Source of the DNA: a bacterium ADurb.Bin157
GTDB taxonomy: Bacteria > Muiribacteriota > Ozemobacteria > Ozemobacterales > Ozemobacteraceae
NCBI GenBank assembly: GCA_002070375.1
Contig: MWDD01000001.1
Coordinates: 108,023 to 172,022 of the forward strand
DNA length: 64,000 nt
Direction of reading: 5' to 3'
This document shows positions 1 to 8,445 of this stretch, piece by piece (within the stretch, counting starts at the first letter, position 1; every line of letters starts with the position of its first letter). The position numbers were made by a program, and so were the translations under genes. The notes beneath the pieces were generated by a model. That model was given only the letters and a program-made list of their open reading frames with translations. It made no database searches and was not told where the DNA came from.

Positions 1-2012
1 CCTATAGTGTCATAATCATAACCGCTGCCAAATAAAACACTTCCTACAGCGGGAACATATATAAAGTTCATATCGGCTGCAGGGGTAAAGGGATTCCCCC
101 CTTGCAAACCCGGCCCGACCAACATGTCGGTAAAATAGAAGTCATTGGAATAACCTACCAAAGCAGAACCGTCAAAGGCATTAGCGTATTTTTTTACTGC
201 GGTTGCAGCATCCCAAATTGCGTTATACTCTATTGTCATCGGCTCTGTCACAGCAACACTGCTATAGGGTTTTGAAGCATTATATAAAAACCCTACGCTG
301 TTCTTTTTTTTATCAGCCAACAAAAGATTGCTTCTGAAAATACCTGAGCAAGTTTCTAAAGCTTCTATACAAATATTTGAATGCACTGTGTTTCTTCTGA
401 CTTCGTCCTTGCCCCCGCAAAGAATTCCGACGCCCGAAGCGCCCCACCCAATTGTATTAAGTCTTACTTTTGATGCAGTATTTGTGTTGGCAACGCTTAT
501 ACCTGTATTAACAGTCCTGTAAATTTTATTATTTTCTACTTCCGCTGTTATATTATTCTTACAAACTATTCCGTCAAAACAGTTCTTGATAACACTGTCA
601 AATATCTGAACGCGACCGGCAGAATAGCCTGCAATTTCTATTCCGACCGCGCAGTTTTCTGCCGAAACATTGCGAACCATTATGTTTGAATTCCCTGAGA
701 CATATTTAATACCGTTCTCGAGACAATTATAAAACCCGGAGTCTCTGACAATAGGACCGCCGGCCTCTCCCAACAATCCATTAATGGCATTATGCAGATG
801 CAACCCTTTAACTATAGACGCGCTCAAATCGGCATTTTGTTTAAATATTATTCCGTTCCAAGCACCTCTTTCCAAAATTGGAGCATTTGAAATTATTGAA
901 ACAGGTGCGGCAGAAGTGCCTTGTATCATAAGCGTTCCGTAAACACTTATTTCAATGAGGTCTTTTCCGATCTCGACATCGTTATCCCATAAATCATAAT
1001 CTGCAACCTGTACCGTTACACCTTGATTTATAACAAGACTTGAATTTGGAGCAATTGTCAAATCGCCGGTTAAAACATACGGCGATTCTGCTTCTGTCCA
1101 AGCAGTGTTTTTAGTTAAATAGCCGGGCATCAGAATTGAATCTACAGAGGAGAAGGTTGATTCATCCCCGCCTCCTGAGAGTTTTGTCACTTTGTAGTAA
1201 TACTTCGTTCCCGGCTCTAAGCCGCTGTCGCCAAAACTGCTTTGAGGAACCGTACTTGAGTTAATTTTTGTAAACGGGCCCCGGTTGCTTGATGACCGAT
1301 AAACATTGTATCCCAAAAAATCAGTATCTGTATTTCCGTCCCACGTAAGTTGGACGGCAGAGGAATTTGCCATTTTGTTTACCTTTAAATTAGCGGGCGG
1401 ATTAGGTCTGGCCGTGTAATTTGTAGTAAAAGTACGTATTTCTGACTTAACTGTTCTGCCGTATTCGTCAACTATTACGCACCTGTATCTGTAAGTGCTT
1501 GCCGGAACCAAATTGCTTATCTCGAACTCATGCGAATATTTGGCAATACTTTCTTCGGGCGTTTTCACATCTAAAATGCCGCCGGTACCGTATTCAATAT
1601 AGCCTTTAGAAGCGTATTTTGAATTAAAGGAAATTTTAACCTTTGTTGAAGATAGTGAGTTAACAAAAATAGTATTCAACTCACCGTCGGCCGCCAAAAT
1701 AAAATTAACATTATCTATCGTTTGGCCGCTGACTACCTCGATTTTAAGAGATTGGCTCTGATATTTTTCGTGTTTGGCCATCACTTCGGTTATTTGCGGT
1801 TTTAACGATTTCAGCATCCATTTGCCATACACATCAGACACCGTCTCAGCTTCTGTGGTTGAAACGGTAACCCCGCTTAAACTGTTCCCCGAAACATCGG
1901 TTACAGTCCCGGAAATTGCACCGGGCGAGGCGACTTTAGTGCTCATACAGCCCAAATGAGCCACAAGCACAATTAAAGATATAACTATAGCTATGTATCG
2001 AATATTTTTCAT
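1..2012 (-). CDS. Large surface lipoprotein, FN3 and right-handed beta-helix (C-terminus cut by window edge)
   Basis: I translated this by hand from the ATG at 2012 (minus strand). It stays open for 670 codons to the window edge, so it is partial. The N-terminus has a basic start, a hydrophobic stretch and a lipobox-like AHLGC, suggesting a type II-processed lipoprotein. Next comes a carboxypeptidase-regulatory-like segment (about residues 30-90; SPGAISGTVTDVSGNSLSG), then two fibronectin type III-like segments (about 95-290; 'LTWDGNTDTDFLGYNVYRS' is typical FN3). The rest has short Asn/Gly/Val-rich strands of the right-handed parallel beta-helix (pectate-lyase/NosD) type. It is likely displayed at the cell surface or in the periplasm, binding or acting on a polymer. 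The substrate is unknown and no catalytic residue could be assigned. Confidence 0.8.
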   Translation of the reverse strand, partial: MKNIRYIAIVISLIVLVAHLGCMSTKVASPGAISGTVTDVSGNSLSGVTVSTTEAETVSDVYGKWMLKSLKPQITEVMAKHEKYQSQSLKIEVVSGQTIDNVNFILAADGELNTIFVNSLSSTKVKISFNSKYASKGYIEYGTGGILDVKTPEESIAKYSHEFEISNLVPASTYRYRCVIVDEYGRTVKSEIRTFTTNYTARPNPPANLKVNKMANSSAVQLTWDGNTDTDFLGYNVYRSSSNRGPFTKINSSTVPQSSFGDSGLEPGTKYYYKVTKLSGGGDESTFSSVDSILMPGYLTKNTAWTEAESPYVLTGDLTIAPNSSLVINQGVTVQVADYDLWDNDVEIGKDLIEISVYGTLMIQGTSAAPVSIISNAPILERGAWNGIIFKQNADLSASIVKGLHLHNAINGLLGEAGGPIVRDSGFYNCLENGIKYVSGNSNIMVRNVSAENCAVGIEIAGYSAGRVQIFDSVIKNCFDGIVCKNNITAEVENNKIYRTVNTGISVANTNTASKVRLNTIGWGASGVGILCGGKDEVRRNTVHSNICIEALETCSGIFRSNLLLADKKKNSVGFLYNASKPYSSVAVTEPMTIEYNAIWDAATAVKKYANAFDGSALVGYSNDFYFTDMLVGPGLQGGNPFTPAADMNFIYVPAVGSVLFGSGYDYDTI

Positions 2013-2078
2013 CAAGTCAAGGTTTCGGTAAATAGCTACTAAAACATTAGCAAAGATTGGATTATTTTATTAAATACG

Positions 2079-2107
2079 TTGAAAAAAGCGTAAAAAACAG
2101 GTAAATT
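2079..2107 (+). promoter_or_regulatory. Probable sigma70-type promoter for the aminotransferase-dut-dapB operon
   Basis: TTGAAA at 2079-2084 and TAAATT at 2102-2107 are separated by exactly 17 bases, about 43 bases before the ATG at 2151. The -35 is close to consensus; the -10 matches 4 of 6. Confidence 0.5.
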
Positions 2108-2150
2108 GCTAAGACAATCAATAGATTTATTGCCCGAAAGGAAATCGATC

Positions 2151-3380
2151 ATGAAAACCTCTGTCAGAGCTTGTGAAATGCAGGCTTCGCCAATTCGCAA
2201 ACTTATTCCGTTCGCTAACATCGCCCGCAAAAAAGGCATCAACGTATTTCCGCTTAATATAGGTCAGCCGGACATTCCCACACCGCAGCCAATAATGGAT
2301 GCCATGAGAAATTTTCCTCAAAAAGTACTTGCTTACAGCCCATCACAGGGTGAAGACTATTTGACCGAAGCTTTTGAAAATTACTATAAAGCAAATAACA
2401 TTGATATCGGGGCAGAAGATATAGTTGTCACTACAGGCGGCAGCGAAGCAATTTTCTTTGCTTTTCTTTCTATTTGCGACATCGGAGACGAAGTAATCGT
2501 TTTTGAACCATTTTACACCAATTATAACGGCATTGCATTTGAAACAGGCGTTACACTCAAAGCTGTTACAACCTACGCTGAAGACGGGTTCCAACTTCCC
2601 TCGGCAGACGAAATAGAAAAGGTTATAACAAATAAAACCAAAGCGATCTTGATTTGTAACCCAAACAACCCCACCGGAACAGTATACACACGCGATTCAT
2701 TAGAAGAACTTGCCGCTATTGCAAAGAAACACAATCTTTATGTAATTGCTGACGAAGTTTATCGCGAATTTACCTATGACGGACTGCAGCACACTTCTAT
2801 ACTGCAAATTGACGGAATGAAAGAAAACGGAATTCTTATAGACAGCATTTCTAAACGCTATTCTGCTTGCGGAGCCCGCATAGGCTTAGTAGCCAGCAAA
2901 AACAAAGAAGTTATGGCAGCTTGTTTGAAATTTGCACAAGCCAGATTGAGTTCTCCGACCATCGAACAATGGGGGGCAAAAGCCGGCATTGAAATGGATC
3001 CGTCTTATTTTGAACCGATTCTTCAAGAATATCAGCGCAGACGAGACACTGTAATGAACGGCCTGGCACAAATACCGGGGGTTGTTTGCAAAGTGCCTAA
3101 AGGAGCTTTTTACGTAATAGCAAAGCTTCCGATAGAAGATGCTGAAAACTTTGCAAAATGGCTTTTAACTGATTTCTCTCATAACAACAATTCTGTTCTT
3201 GTGGCTCCTGCAGCCGGATTCTATGCCAATCCCGGCAGAGGCAAAAATGAAATAAGAATTAGCTATGTATTAGAAGTAGAAAAATTGCGAGTTGCAATGC
3301 TAACCTTAGCAGAAGCAATTGCACAGTATAAAAAAGTCGAAAACAACACAAACGAGAAAGTCAATTCGGCCAATGCCTGA
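2151..3380 (+). CDS. Aspartate aminotransferase-like class I PLP aminotransferase
   Basis: A 409-residue fold-type I aminotransferase transferring an amino group between an amino acid (probably aspartate) and a 2-oxo acid. Visible family motifs are NIGQPDIPTP near the N-terminus, the PLP-contacting NPNNPTG, DEVYREF with its conserved Asp and Tyr, the Schiff-base Lys in SISKRYSACGARIG, and a C-terminal Arg region (NEIRISYV) for the substrate carboxylate. The frame is open from a TTG at 2106, but the ATG at 2151 preceded by GAAAGGAAATCGATC fits a ribosome site better. It overlaps dut by 8 bases and is followed by dapB, so a role in aspartate-family (lysine/diaminopimelate) metabolism is plausible. 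Exact substrate is not readable from sequence. Confidence 0.9.
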   Translation: MKTSVRACEMQASPIRKLIPFANIARKKGINVFPLNIGQPDIPTPQPIMDAMRNFPQKVLAYSPSQGEDYLTEAFENYYKANNIDIGAEDIVVTTGGSEAIFFAFLSICDIGDEVIVFEPFYTNYNGIAFETGVTLKAVTTYAEDGFQLPSADEIEKVITNKTKAILICNPNNPTGTVYTRDSLEELAAIAKKHNLYVIADEVYREFTYDGLQHTSILQIDGMKENGILIDSISKRYSACGARIGLVASKNKEVMAACLKFAQARLSSPTIEQWGAKAGIEMDPSYFEPILQEYQRRRDTVMNGLAQIPGVVCKVPKGAFYVIAKLPIEDAENFAKWLLTDFSHNNNSVLVAPAAGFYANPGRGKNEIRISYVLEVEKLRVAMLTLAEAIAQYKKVENNTNEKVNSANA

Positions 3381-3843
3381 AACTGCTTACACCGTAAGTA
3401 TTCTGCTTGAAAATCAACCCGGAGTTTTTTTGCCCGTAAAAGGAACTCCGGGTTCTTCCGGATATGACATCTGCGCAAGCGAGCATTTAGTAATAGGCCC
3501 AGGTTGTTACGCAAAAGTTCCTACCGGCTTGCACATAGAAATGCCCCACGGACTTGAAGCCCAAATAAGGCCAAGATCAGGCTTAGCAGCTAAATTTGGC
3601 GTAACGGTGCTTAACGCTCCGGGAACAATTGACAGCGACTACCGCGGAGAAATATGCGTTTTACTTATTAACCATGGCAGTTATGATTTTACGGTAGAGC
3701 CGGGAATGAGAATAGCACAAATGGTTTTTGCAAAAGTATTAAATGTTGAATTTGTAAAAAACTCAACACTCAAAGCCTCTGAGAGAGGAAAAAACGGGTT
3801 TGGCTCAACGGGAATAAAAAAAGTCTTCAAAGGAGATAACTGA
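3373..3843 (+). CDS. dut: Deoxyuridine 5'-triphosphate nucleotidohydrolase (dUTPase)
   Basis: Hydrolyses dUTP to dUMP and pyrophosphate, keeping uracil out of DNA and feeding dTMP synthesis. It is 156 residues, the usual size of a trimeric dUTPase, with all five conserved motifs in order: PGSSGYDICA, RPRSGLA, NAPGTIDSDYRGEI (catalytic Asp), RIAQMVF, and GFGSTG near the C-terminus. A longer reading from a TTG at 3319 lies inside the aminotransferase gene; the ATG at 3373, overlapping the upstream stop by 8 bases, gives the normal family length. The stop TGA (3841-3843) overlaps the dapB ATG, implying translational coupling. Confidence 0.95.
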   Translation: MPETAYTVSILLENQPGVFLPVKGTPGSSGYDICASEHLVIGPGCYAKVPTGLHIEMPHGLEAQIRPRSGLAAKFGVTVLNAPGTIDSDYRGEICVLLINHGSYDFTVEPGMRIAQMVFAKVLNVEFVKNSTLKASERGKNGFGSTGIKKVFKGDN

Positions 3844-4598
3844 TGTCGCAAAAAAGAAACGTGCTTATTATAGGCTGCTGCGGAAAAATGGGACAAACTG
3901 TTTGCCGTTACCTTTTTTCGCACACTGAATACAGGCCCGTAGCCGGCGTAGACGTTTCGAGAGCGAACGAAGACCTAGGGCTGATGCTCGGCTTAGGAAC
4001 AACTGACATTTTGATTTCTGACAACTTACAAAAAACTTTATCAGAACAAAATATCGATGTGGCGATCGACTTTACAACACCCAACACAGTTGTTTCAAAC
4101 GCATCTGTTTGCCTGCAAAATAAAGTTCCCGTAATTATCGGGACCACCGGAATAAATTCTGATAACCTGAAAATGCTCGAACTATTATCAGAAAACACTC
4201 AAACCCCAGTTTTGATTGTACCCAATTTTGCAATCGGAGCTGTTTTGATGGCTGAATTTGCAAAAAAAGCCGCTCAATACATAAAAAACGTTGAAATAAT
4301 TGAATTACACCACAACCAAAAAATTGATAAACCTTCGGGAACTGCTATAAAAACAAGACAGGGAATACTGGAAGCACAAAACCAAACAGATAAAGAGTCC
4401 GACGAGAACTATGTGCCGATCCATTCTATAAGATTACCCGGGCTTGTGGCGCACCAAGAGGTGATTTTTGGAGACGTGGGGCAAACTTTAACAATCAGAC
4501 ATGATTCCCTAAACAGAGACTCATTTATGCCCGGCATCAGTCTGGCTCTTGAACAAATCAAAACCGCCAAAGGCCTTGAAATTGGTCTGAAACTATAA
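3843..4598 (+). CDS. dapB: 4-hydroxy-tetrahydrodipicolinate reductase
   Basis: Reduces 4-hydroxy-tetrahydrodipicolinate with NAD(P)H in diaminopimelate/lysine synthesis, in the cytoplasm. The 251-residue protein has the N-terminal nucleotide-binding loop GCCGKMGQTV, a mid-protein DFTTPNTV, GTTG, and the catalytic/substrate-binding ELHHNQKIDKPSGTA (His pair and Lys). AGGAGATAACTG precedes the ATG, which overlaps the dut stop by one base. A strong hairpin directly downstream ends the operon. Its presence suggests meso-DAP-containing peptidoglycan or lysine prototrophy. Confidence 0.95.
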   Translation: MSQKRNVLIIGCCGKMGQTVCRYLFSHTEYRPVAGVDVSRANEDLGLMLGLGTTDILISDNLQKTLSEQNIDVAIDFTTPNTVVSNASVCLQNKVPVIIGTTGINSDNLKMLELLSENTQTPVLIVPNFAIGAVLMAEFAKKAAQYIKNVEIIELHHNQKIDKPSGTAIKTRQGILEAQNQTDKESDENYVPIHSIRLPGLVAHQEVIFGDVGQTLTIRHDSLNRDSFMPGISLALEQIKTAKGLEIGLKL

Positions 4599-4606
4599 TA
4601 TTCGGC

Positions 4607-4652
4607 AAAAAAAAACGGCCCGGGCGATCAGTCGTCCGGGGCCGTTTTTTTT
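4607..4652. terminator. Bidirectional Rho-independent terminator between convergent genes
   Basis: A run of A, a GC-rich stem (CGGCCCGGGCGA pairing imperfectly with TCGTCCGGGGCCG), then a run of T. The A/T tails on both sides let it work for dapB (+) and for the convergent small gene ending at 4678 (-). Confidence 0.85.
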
Positions 4653-4677
4653 GGCCCGTTCATAAGCATTTACTGCA

Positions 4678-4911
4678 TTAAGCTGCAACTTGATTGTCAG
4701 TGGCAGGAATAAGATTGATCTTTCCTTCACTCATATCGTACAATCGTTGTTGAACACGTGCCTGCACAATTTCAAGACCATTTGGAAGGTCCAGCAATTT
4801 GATATCGCTTCCGAGTACATCTCTGTAAACGGTTTTTATATGCTGAATCATTCTAATCCGAAACTCTGCGTCTGTTTTTGCTTGGTAAAGCGGTGTATTT
4901 GGAAGTATCAC
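4678..4911 (-). CDS. Small conserved-looking hypothetical protein
   Basis: A 77-residue protein that I do not recognise. It starts with GTG at 4911, preceded at 7 bases by a perfect AAGGAGG (4917-4923), one of the strongest ribosome sites in the window, so it is very likely translated. Composition is mixed and soluble with no signal peptide or membrane segment. Secondary structure looks helical in the first two-thirds (residues 12-60). It stands alone between two terminators and has its own leader of about 100 bases, so it is probably a single-gene transcript. No function can be assigned. Confidence 0.7.
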   Translation of the reverse strand: MILPNTPLYQAKTDAEFRIRMIQHIKTVYRDVLGSDIKLLDLPNGLEIVQARVQQRLYDMSEGKINLIPATDNQVAA

Positions 4912-5013
4912 GGGAGAACCTCCTTGTTGTTCAATTTGGATACAACTACCGAAAAACCTATCGGCAAGTGTTGTACATTATTTAACAATATTTAGTTTTT
5001 TTTAACTTTTTGA

Positions 5014-5049
5014 ATAAAAAAAGCGGAACTGCTTTTGCAGTCCCGCTTT
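5014..5049 (-). terminator. Rho-independent terminator after the haem lipoprotein gene
   Basis: The stem AAGCGG-A-ACTGC / GCAGT-C-CCGCTT has a TTTT loop (plus strand). On the minus strand it is followed by a T run (A run at 5015-5022), correctly oriented to end the gene that stops at 5071. Confidence 0.8.
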
Positions 5050-5070
5050 CAAAGAGGTTAAACTGATCTG

Positions 5071-6111
5071 TCAATACTTGTCTGTTTTGACATTGTATTT
5101 TTTGGTTGAATATTCTTGCCCGCCGGTAGTTTTAGCTTCCACATAAACCACATATTCTGTATTAGCCGCAAATCCGGTTACAAAACCATCATAAGCAGAA
5201 GCAACATACATGTTTTGACTGTCTGCAAGAGTTCCGTTTGCTTTTCTCACGAAATATATCGTGCAAGTGCAAGCTTCTGAAACATTAAATTTGACATCAA
5301 TTCTGAAAGATCCGCCGGACTTAACGCTTACATTACTGAAAAATGATGTAGTTTCTGTTTCTGTTCCGGTTCCGGTATCAGTTGTGGGAGGTATAATTTC
5401 TGAGGCAGGTAAAGTCTGAAACGACATATTTCCAAACGAAGAAGTGCTTGAACTATTATTGCTCTTATCGACACAGATTATTTCATAATAATAAGTTGTA
5501 TCTGCCTGCAAGCCTGAAACGGAAAAAGAATGCGAATTTTTATAAGTTGTGCTTACAGGAAATTCCATTCTGTCTCCGAGAGCTGTTCTGATGATAAATC
5601 TTGAAACACAGTCTTCATCTGTTTTCCACTGAGCATTGACAGAATTTTCAAGTGGCGCAACTGCAACTCCGCTTATAATAGGGGGAGTAGTATCACCAAA
5701 CCCGGGCAATCCGTTGGTGCCGTGGCAAAGATAGCAAAGACTGTCATCTGCATAACTGTGATCGGGATTTTTGCTTGTTTCGGAATGACAACTTAAACAT
5801 GAAGACTGCTGCCAACCGGGGTGATAATTATCCAATAAGGGAGCATTAGAATGTCCGCCAACGCTTGAACCGTTGTCAGGAACACTCACGATTGGAGAAG
5901 TAATTGCTCCGGGACTTGTAACATTTCCGTCAATAACTCCCGTAGAAGTGCCGGTACCGGTTTGTGTTATAGGCTGGTATGCACCTAACGGGTTTGTGTT
6001 TCCGCCGGAGGAAACCCCGTTGGAAGTGCACCCTACGCTGATGAGTGCGACAGCAAAAGCGACGGCTAAAAACAGCCACTGATGCCCGCGAATTCTTTTA
6101 TTTGTCTTCAT
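5071..6111 (-). CDS. Lipoprotein with two CXXCH haem-binding motifs and fibronectin III-like domains
   Basis: A 346-residue exported protein. A basic N-terminus, hydrophobic segment and VGC (about residue 28) predict a lipoprotein. Two c-type haem motifs, CLSCH and CYLCH, lie about 20 residues apart (about residues 98-125) in a small cytochrome c3/c7-like patch with an extra His (NPDHSY). Two Ig-like beta domains follow; 'SVSGLQADTTYYYEIICVD' is a typical FN3 strand pair. Low-complexity Thr/Gly linkers flank them. The known family logic is a multihaem patch carried on FN3 domains at the cell surface, as in some metal-reducing or syntrophic bacteria. Whether haem is really attached depends on a cytochrome c maturation system not seen here. 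The AAATCCGGAGG ribosome site lies about 10 bases upstream. Confidence 0.8.
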   Translation of the reverse strand: MKTNKRIRGHQWLFLAVAFAVALISVGCTSNGVSSGGNTNPLGAYQPITQTGTGTSTGVIDGNVTSPGAITSPIVSVPDNGSSVGGHSNAPLLDNYHPGWQQSSCLSCHSETSKNPDHSYADDSLCYLCHGTNGLPGFGDTTPPIISGVAVAPLENSVNAQWKTDEDCVSRFIIRTALGDRMEFPVSTTYKNSHSFSVSGLQADTTYYYEIICVDKSNNSSSTSSFGNMSFQTLPASEIIPPTTDTGTGTETETTSFFSNVSVKSGGSFRIDVKFNVSEACTCTIYFVRKANGTLADSQNMYVASAYDGFVTGFAANTEYVVYVEAKTTGGQEYSTKKYNVKTDKY

Positions 6112-6311
6112 AATTATGTTTAACCTCCGGATTTGTGCTTATACACACAATTCAATGAGATTATCGGCATTTATTTATAAGTCTGTTAGCAGTTTTTCTT
6201 GCCAAACAAAATAAATATTAATAAAAAATTAAATTTTCGTTCAAAAATCTTAAACACCTGCCGAACAAGTTTGAGAATTTACATTTCAAAATTCGGGAAA
6301 AAAGCATAAGC

Positions 6312-6926
6312 ATGAAAAAAATTAGTATCTGGTTTAAAGCCCTACTTAAAACAGTCGGTTACACACTCTGTGTTTATCCTGCATTCTTGGTAAAAAACAT
6401 CTGGTATCATTTAAGATCGCCATCTGTTATGTTGTACACATTCATTTTCTTCTTCTTAGACCGCTTTACTAAAATGTTGGTGGTTAATAATTCGCATAAC
6501 TTACCCGTAACGGTAATTGATAATATCTTTACATTAACCTACGTAAAAAATCCGGGCGTAGCATTCGGGTGGTTTCCGGATTGGCGCCTCCCACCCATTA
6601 TTATGGCACTTACCATGATAATTATAATAACCTATTACAGTTTAAAGCTTCCGGAAGAGGAACGCATAACTCGTTGGGCCTTGGCTCTGCTTGTGGGGGG
6701 TGCCATAGGAAATCTGTATGATCGTGTAATGTATGGTTTTGTGGTAGATTTTTTCTTATTCCACTTCGGTTCCTTCGATTTTCCGGTTTTCAATATCGCA
6801 GATATAACAATAGATATAGGCGTATTTATATTATTCGTTGATATCTTCTTCTTAAGCCCTGAAGAAGATGAAGAAAAAGTTAATTCCATTGACAACGATG
6901 ACGACATCGCTCCCGCAATTGCCTAA
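6312..6926 (+). CDS. lspA: Lipoprotein signal peptidase (signal peptidase II)
   Basis: Aspartic membrane peptidase that removes the signal peptide from diacylglyceryl-modified prolipoproteins. Four membrane segments are visible from about residue 38. The family signature includes LDRFTK (Asp50), VKNPGVAFG, and the two catalytic aspartates in GNLYDRV (Asp137) and FNIADITID (Asp164). At 204 residues it is longer than the usual ~160 because of an extra N-terminal stretch of about 35 residues and an acidic C-terminal tail (EEDEEKVNSIDNDDD). It shares one base with the lgt start and begins a lipoprotein-processing operon, matching the many lipoproteins in this window. Confidence 0.93.
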   Translation: MKKISIWFKALLKTVGYTLCVYPAFLVKNIWYHLRSPSVMLYTFIFFFLDRFTKMLVVNNSHNLPVTVIDNIFTLTYVKNPGVAFGWFPDWRLPPIIMALTMIIIITYYSLKLPEEERITRWALALLVGGAIGNLYDRVMYGFVVDFFLFHFGSFDFPVFNIADITIDIGVFILFVDIFFLSPEEDEEKVNSIDNDDDIAPAIA

Positions 6927-7702
6927 TGTATCCAATACTTCTTTCAACACCCTATTTTAACATTTACTCATACGGTCTGTTTGTTGCCTTAGGCTATGCC
7001 GTTGGAATGTTAATTACACTTTACGAAGTGAAGAAAGAAAAACTTAACGCTGAAGCAATTTTTGACATGCTGTTGCTTCAGTTGCCCATAGGCATTGCCG
7101 GGTCAAGATTTTTATTTATGGTTGAGTACACGCCCGAGAAGTTGTCTTTTACAAATTTTATAAGTTTCGAGCAAGGTGGCTTAACTTTTTATGGTTCGGT
7201 AATCAGCAGTTTTATCTTTAACCTGCTTTATCTAAAGTTTCGCAGAATGCCTTTTTGGCGAATAATGGACTGTATTGGATTTGGCTTGCCTCTTGGCATA
7301 ATGATCGCGAGAATCGGATGTTTTTTAAACGGTTGTTGCTATGGAATACAATGCAGCAGTTCAATAGGCTTTCACTTTAGACATGCAGGATCAGGCTTTT
7401 ACCACGCTACTCAATTATACGAGTCTTTTGCTGCGCTTTTGATTTTTGTAATAATCCAAATTTATCGCAAATATCGTCAAAATTACGGGGAAGTATTTAT
7501 GTTGATGATCGGTTCATACGCTTTTTTGCGTTTTTTTATAGAATTTTTACGCGCCGAGAATCCTATAGTTTTAATGGGTTTGACCTTATCGCAAATTATT
7601 AGCATCATTACAATTGCTGCTTTTATTGCAACTTTCAAAATCATTAAAAAGATGCCGGATCTGAGAATAATCCCTGAGACCAATATTGTTTCAATCAAAT
7701 GA
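6926..7702 (+). CDS. lgt: Prolipoprotein diacylglyceryl transferase (first of two homologues)
   Basis: Transfers diacylglyceryl from phosphatidylglycerol to the lipobox cysteine, the step before LspA. A 258-residue polytopic membrane protein with the family features EQGGLTFYGS, IARIGCFLNGCCYG (the conserved Arg in the RIG motif, CCYG variant), a HATQLYES segment and a C-terminal RFFIEFLRAENP with conserved Arg and Glu. Its ATG overlaps the lspA stop by one base and its own stop overlaps the next ATG (ATGA), so three genes are coupled. Of the two tandem copies, its FLNGCCYG keeps the NG of the signature. Confidence 0.9.
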   Translation: MYPILLSTPYFNIYSYGLFVALGYAVGMLITLYEVKKEKLNAEAIFDMLLLQLPIGIAGSRFLFMVEYTPEKLSFTNFISFEQGGLTFYGSVISSFIFNLLYLKFRRMPFWRIMDCIGFGLPLGIMIARIGCFLNGCCYGIQCSSSIGFHFRHAGSGFYHATQLYESFAALLIFVIIQIYRKYRQNYGEVFMLMIGSYAFLRFFIEFLRAENPIVLMGLTLSQIISIITIAAFIATFKIIKKMPDLRIIPETNIVSIK

Positions 7703-8445
7703 CCTCATCTGATACGCTGTATGGCATATTAATGACATTGGCCTTTTTAGCCGGCGGAGCCTTATATTCTCAAAACAAAAAAAACTCGAATCAGCCTTTG
7801 CCTCAACTTTTAGAACTGCTTCTTGTCACATCAATTTCGGGTATAATAGGCGCAAGAACCGCCTACATCTTGCTTTTTCCGCAGTATTTTCACAACTTGA
7901 GGGATTATTTTGCCATCCACGAGGGCGGGCTTGTTTTTTACGGCGGTTTTTTCTCTGCCTTAGCTGCTCTGGCAATGTTTTGCAAATTTAAAAAACTTAA
8001 TTTTAGTTATCTTGCAGACAATTTGGTTCCATCATTAGCCTTAGGACACGGGATTGGCAGGATAGGCTGTTATTTCAGTAATTGCTGTTACGGTAGTAAA
8101 ACCAACTTTTTAAAAGTTTACAAACTTGAACACGAAGGCTTTTACAGACATCCCACACAACTATACGAATCAATAGGTCTTTTTACCCTATGTGCCATTT
8201 TCTGCATACTGCTAAACTCCGAAAAAGGGGTACATAAAAAAAGTGACGGGAATCTTGCTTTGATGTATACTGCTGTCTATTCGGCAATGCGTTTTGCAAT
8301 TGAATACTTAAGGGATGACTCTCGAGGTGGGTTTTATACGTCTATGAATTTTTCACCATCTCAGTTGATTGCAGCCGGTTGTATAGTTGCAATAATTCTT
8401 TTCTTTATCTGCAAAAAGCTTGTCTTTATAAGAAGGTGCAAATGA
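7699..8445 (+). CDS. Second prolipoprotein diacylglyceryl transferase homologue (Lgt paralogue)
   Basis: A 248-residue polytopic membrane protein clearly of the Lgt family: HEGGLVFYGG, GHGIGRIGCYFSNCCYG, RHPTQLYES and C-terminal RFAIEYLRDD. It is diverged from the copy immediately upstream (SNCCYG instead of NGCCYG) but retains the conserved Arg and Glu positions I could recognise, so it may be an active enzyme. It is coupled by ATGA overlaps to lgt upstream and to the autotransporter peptidase downstream. Inference: a paralogue specialised for a subset of lipoproteins or another glycerolipid acceptor. A redundant duplicate is the alternative. Confidence 0.85.
   Translation: MTSSDTLYGILMTLAFLAGGALYSQNKKNSNQPLPQLLELLLVTSISGIIGARTAYILLFPQYFHNLRDYFAIHEGGLVFYGGFFSALAALAMFCKFKKLNFSYLADNLVPSLALGHGIGRIGCYFSNCCYGSKTNFLKVYKLEHEGFYRHPTQLYESIGLFTLCAIFCILLNSEKGVHKKSDGNLALMYTAVYSAMRFAIEYLRDDSRGGFYTSMNFSPSQLIAAGCIVAIILFFICKKLVFIRRCK

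Noticed and set aside
8379..8441. Upstream ATG giving a 1107-residue autotransporter
   Set aside because: Would add 21 residues before the signal peptide and overlap the Lgt paralogue; the ATG at 8442 has a ribosome site and the ATGA coupling seen at neighbouring junctions.
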